NCBI GenBank assembly: GCA_947629355.1
Contig: CANRDJ010000007.1
Span: 1 to 45,732 of the forward strand
DNA: 45,732 nt
Origin: an uncultured Clostridia bacterium
Lineage (GTDB): Bacteria; Bacillota; Clostridia; TANB77; CAG-508
Reading direction: 5' to 3'
Part shown: positions 42,371 through 45,732 of the stretch, piece after piece
How the letters are laid out: every line of letters starts with the position of its first letter
How positions within the stretch are numbered: position 1 is the stretch's first letter
Position numbers and translations under genes: made by a program
Notes under the pieces: generated by a model
Told to the model about the DNA's origin: nothing
The model's database searches: none
What the model saw: only the letters and a program-made list of their open reading frames with translations

Positions 42371-45300
42371 TTGTTAAAAGACTTAAATTATGAAAAGACA
42401 ACAAGAAAAACATTTGCGAAAATTGGAGATTTCATTGAAATTCCAAATTTAATCCAAGTACAAAAAGATTCTTATGATTGGTTTGTAAGGGAAGGCCTTG
42501 GAGAAGTATTAAAAGATATTTCACCAATTATTGACTATTCTGGTAATTTAGTTCTTGAATTTTTCGATTATTATATGGAAGAAAAAACTAAATATTCTTT
42601 AGAAGAAGCAAAAGAACGTGATGCAACTTACTCTACAAGATTACATGTAAAAGTAAGGCTTATTAATCGTGAAACAGGAGAAATTAAAGAACAAGAAATT
42701 TATTTGGGTGATTTTCCACTAATGACAGATAGTGGTACATTCGTGATAAATGGAGCTGAAAGAGTTGTAGTAAGCCAATTAGTACGTTCACCAGGATGCT
42801 ACTATGAATCAGATTATGACAAAACAGGAAAGAAACTATATAAATCTACAGTTATGCCAATAAGAGGAGCATGGTTAGAATACGAAACAGATAGTAATGA
42901 TATATTCTATGTAAGGATTGATAGAACTAGAAAATTACCTGTAACAGTTCTTTTAAGAGCAATAGGATTAGTTTCAGATGAACAAATAATAGATATATTT
43001 GGAGAGGATGAAAAAATTCTAGCAACAATAGAAAAAGATACAGTAAAAACAAGCGAAGAAGCAATTGTTGAAATATATAAAAAATTAAGACCAGGAGAAC
43101 TTCCAACAGTTGATGCAGCAAGAAACTTATTCAATAATTTATTTTTTGATCCAAGGAGATATGATTTAGCAAGAGTAGGAAGATATAAATTTAATAAAAA
43201 ATTAAATTTAGCATCAAGAATAGCAGGACAGGTTGCATATAGTGATATATTAAACAATGAAACAGGAGAAATATTAGTAGAAAAAGATACAGTTATATCT
43301 AAGGATATTGCAAAAGTAATACAAGACTTAGGGATAAATATTGTTGATATAAAAATCGACGACAAAAAAGTTAAAGTAATAGGAAATGGAACAGTAGATA
43401 TAAAAGCATATGTAGATACGGAAAAATTAGGAATTAAAATTAAAGAACTAGTAAATTATGAAATATTAAAAAATATTTTAGAAAATACAGAAAAAAAAGA
43501 CTTAAAGAAAGTAATTGAAGATAGAGAAGAAGAGTTAGTTCCAAAGCATATTGTTACAGAAGATATTATATCATCTGTAAACTATTTATTAAATTTACAA
43601 TATGGTTTAGGAAAAATTGATGATATTGATCACTTAGGAAATAGACGTATAAGATGTGTTGGAGAATTATTACAAAACCAATTTAGAATTGGACTTACAA
43701 GACTAGAAAGAGTTGTTCGTGAAAGAATGACTATACAAGATTTAGATGTTATAACGCCACAAACATTAATTAATACAAAACCAATAACATCATCAATAAG
43801 AGAATTCTTTGGTAGTTCACAATTATCACAATTTATGGATCAAACAAATCCTTTATCAGAACTAACACATAAAAGAAGAATTTCAGCATTAGGACCTGGA
43901 GGTCTTTCAAGGGAAAGAGCAGGATTCGAAGTTCGTGATGTTCATTATACACACTATGGAAGACTTTGCCCAATAGAATCTCCTGAAGGACCAAACATTG
44001 GATTAATATCTGCACTTTCAACGTTTGCAGTAATTAATGAATATGGATTTGTGGAAACACCATATAGAAAAATAGATCCAAAAACGCATCAAGTTACAGA
44101 TGAAGTTACATATATGACAGCTGATGAAGAGGATGAATACATAATTGCACAAGCAACAGAACCTATGACTAAAGACGGTAAATTCAAAAATAAAATGATA
44201 AGAGTAAGATACTTAGATGAAGTTACAGAAGTAGAAGCAGATAAAGTAGACTATGTTGACGTATCACCTAAACAATTAGTATCTGTAGGTGCTGCAATGA
44301 TACCATTCTTAGAGCACGACGATGCTAACCGTGCATTAATGGGAGCAAACATGCAACGTCAAGCAGTTCCTCTTATGATTACAGACTCACCAATAGTTGG
44401 AACAGGTATAGAATATAGAGCAGCAAAAGATTCTGGAATCACAGTACTTGCAAAAAATGATGGTGTTGTTGAGAGAGTTACTGGAGAAGAAATAATTATA
44501 AAAACAAAATCAGGTGAAAAAGATATATATAAACTACGTAAGTTTAAAAGAACAAATGGTGGTACATGTATAAATCAACATCCAATAGTTGTAAAAGGTG
44601 AAAAAGTAAAAGCAAATGATGTTATAGCTGACGGACCTTCTACACAAAATGGTGAAATGGCACTTGGTAAAAATGTGCTTATAGCATTTACAACATGGGA
44701 AGGATATAACTATGAGGATGCTATTTTGCTTAGTGAAAGATTAGTTAAAGAAGATGTTTACACATCTATACATATAGAAGAATATGATTGCGAATGCAGA
44801 GATACAAAACTTGGATCAGAAGAAATAACAAGGGATATTCCAAACATAGGTGAAGAAAACTTAAAAGACTTAGATGAAAATGGAATTATAAGAATAGGTG
44901 CAGAAGTAAGACCTGGAGATATATTAGTTGGAAAAGTTACTCCAAAAGGAGAAACAGAATTATCAGCAGAAGAAAGATTGCTTCGTGCAATATTTGGAGA
45001 AAAAGCAAGAGAAGTAAGAGATACATCACTTCGAGTACCACATGGAGAAGCAGGAACAATAGTAGATGTAAAAGTATATAACAGAGAAAATTCTGATGAA
45101 CTTGGACCTGGAGTTAATGAAGTAATTAGAGTATATATTGCTCAAAAAAGAAAAATATCAGTTGGAGATAAAATGGCTGGACGTCATGGTAACAAAGGTG
45201 TTATTTCAAGAATATTGCCAGTTGAAGATATGCCATTTATGCCAGATGGAACACCAGTTGATGTTGTTCTAAACCCACTTGGTGTACCTTCTCGTATGAA

Positions 45301-45732
45301 CCTTGGTCAAGTTTTAGAGGTTCACTTAGGTGCAGCTGCAAGATTATTAGGAATTAAAGTAGCAACACCAGTATTTGATGGTGCAACAGAAGAAGATATA
45401 GTAGAATTATTAAAAGAAGCAGGATTATCAGAAGATGGTAAAACAATACTTTATGATGGTAGAACAGGGGAACCTTTCGATAAACCAATTACAGTTGGTG
45501 TAATGTACATGTTAAAACTTCACCACTTAGTAGATGATAAAATACATGCTCGTTCAACTGGACCATACTCATTAGTAACACAACAACCTTTAGGAGGTAA
45601 AGCACAATTTGGTGGACAAAGATTTGGTGAGATGGAAGTTTGGGCACTAGAAGCTTATGGTGCAGCATATACTTTGCAAGAAATCCTAACAATTAAATCA
45701 GATGATGTTGTAGGAAGAGTAAAAACTTATGA
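42371..45732 (+). CDS. rpoB: RNA polymerase beta subunit (partial, runs off the window)
   Basis: This is the catalytic-core subunit of RNA polymerase; about 1120 residues are present. TTG 42371 has a GGGAG box nine bases upstream; the frame is open a little further but without a better start. Family segments in order are [70 protein letters not shown] (rifampicin region, sensitive-type residues), [53 protein letters not shown] and [20 protein letters not shown]. rplJ-rplL do not precede it, unlike the common order. No CGG is present. Confidence 0.97.
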   Translation, partial: MLKDLNYEKTTRKTFAKIGDFIEIPNLIQVQKDSYDWFVREGLGEVLKDISPIIDYSGNLVLEFFDYYMEEKTKYSLEEAKERDATYSTRLHVKVRLINRETGEIKEQEIYLGDFPLMTDSGTFVINGAERVVVSQLVRSPGCYYESDYDKTGKKLYKSTVMPIRGAWLEYETDSNDIFYVRIDRTRKLPVTVLLRAIGLVSDEQIIDIFGEDEKILATIEKDTVKTSEEAIVEIYKKLRPGELPTVDAARNLFNNLFFDPRRYDLARVGRYKFNKKLNLASRIAGQVAYSDILNNETGEILVEKDTVISKDIAKVIQDLGINIVDIKIDDKKVKVIGNGTVDIKAYVDTEKLGIKIKELVNYEILKNILENTEKKDLKKVIEDREEELVPKHIVTEDIISSVNYLLNLQYGLGKIDDIDHLGNRRIRCVGELLQNQFRIGLTRLERVVRERMTIQDLDVITPQTLINTKPITSSIREFFGSSQLSQFMDQTNPLSELTHKRRISALGPGGLSRERAGFEVRDVHYTHYGRLCPIESPEGPNIGLISALSTFAVINEYGFVETPYRKIDPKTHQVTDEVTYMTADEEDEYIIAQATEPMTKDGKFKNKMIRVRYLDEVTEVEADKVDYVDVSPKQLVSVGAAMIPFLEHDDANRALMGANMQRQAVPLMITDSPIVGTGIEYRAAKDSGITVLAKNDGVVERVTGEEIIIKTKSGEKDIYKLRKFKRTNGGTCINQHPIVVKGEKVKANDVIADGPSTQNGEMALGKNVLIAFTTWEGYNYEDAILLSERLVKEDVYTSIHIEEYDCECRDTKLGSEEITRDIPNIGEENLKDLDENGIIRIGAEVRPGDILVGKVTPKGETELSAEERLLRAIFGEKAREVRDTSLRVPHGEAGTIVDVKVYNRENSDELGPGVNEVIRVYIAQKRKISVGDKMAGRHGNKGVISRILPVEDMPFMPDGTPVDVVLNPLGVPSRMNLGQVLEVHLGAAARLLGIKVATPVFDGATEEDIVELLKEAGLSEDGKTILYDGRTGEPFDKPITVGVMYMLKLHHLVDDKIHARSTGPYSLVTQQPLGGKAQFGGQRFGEMEVWALEAYGAAYTLQEILTIKSDDVVGRVKTY

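Overview
This window looks like the chromosome of a strictly anaerobic, very AT-rich member of the Clostridia (Firmicutes), probably an uncultured gut type. The grounds are the A/T-ending codon use, AGGAGG-type ribosome binding sites, the MEP isoprenoid genes ispG and ispH, an NAD-linked [FeFe] hydrogenase (hydC-hydB-hydA), anaerobic ribonucleotide reductase (nrdD-nrdG), rubredoxin, D-lactate dehydrogenase, sortase and L,D-transpeptidase. I see no tRNA, rRNA, CRISPR array, integrase or transposase.

The main finding is a recoding signal. Fifteen times in twelve genes a conserved reading frame is interrupted by exactly one extra base, and every time the break lies at an in-frame CGG triplet. 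Skipping the C makes the next codon GGN (glycine) and restores the family sequence to its end. The genes include ones a cell should not be able to lose: dnaB, ispG, purF, purN, addB, a dephospho-CoA kinase and the hydrogenase flavoprotein (two sites). The L,D-transpeptidase has three sites, cycles through all three frames and returns to the first. About 45 other CGG trinucleotides in coding sequence span a codon boundary and none disturbs its gene. CGT, CGC, CGA and AGA are used as ordinary arginine codons, while CGG is not, apart from one exception in a 54-residue protein (21359). This fits an organism in which CGG has no normal decoder and ribosomes move +1 there, or a tRNA reads CGGN as a four-base glycine codon.

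Layout. 1-1708: unidentified ORF end, 5'-truncated ABC permease and its substrate-binding protein. 1891-2670: a membrane-anchored protein with cysteine at every third residue. 2828-5101: MBL-fold hydrolase, TSCPD protein, D-lactate dehydrogenase, rubredoxin. 5247-12869: a repair and CoA run (alkD, ogg, addB, coaD, coaE-laccase-domain fusion, family-4 UDG). 13016-14800: two minus-strand proteins related to zinc peptidases, flanked by two copies of a 148-bp MITE. 15133-20468: purD, a repeat-rich hypothetical protein, ispG, ispH. 20514-22305: sortase, small protein, M15 peptidase. 22345-24531: minus-strand IbrA/GNAT-like/IbrB cassette. 24736-29719: rplI, dnaB, tilS, ftsH. 29804-32041: purN and purF. 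32082-36206: hydrogenase operon, then a Crp/Fnr regulator (minus strand) divergent from nrdD-nrdG. 40032-45732: toxin-antitoxin pair, L,D-transpeptidase, a hypothetical protein, a structured leader and the 5' part of rpoB.

Palindromic elements are common: a MITE family, GGGGACAGA palindromes (one inside the coaE coding sequence), and shared terminator stems at convergent gene ends.
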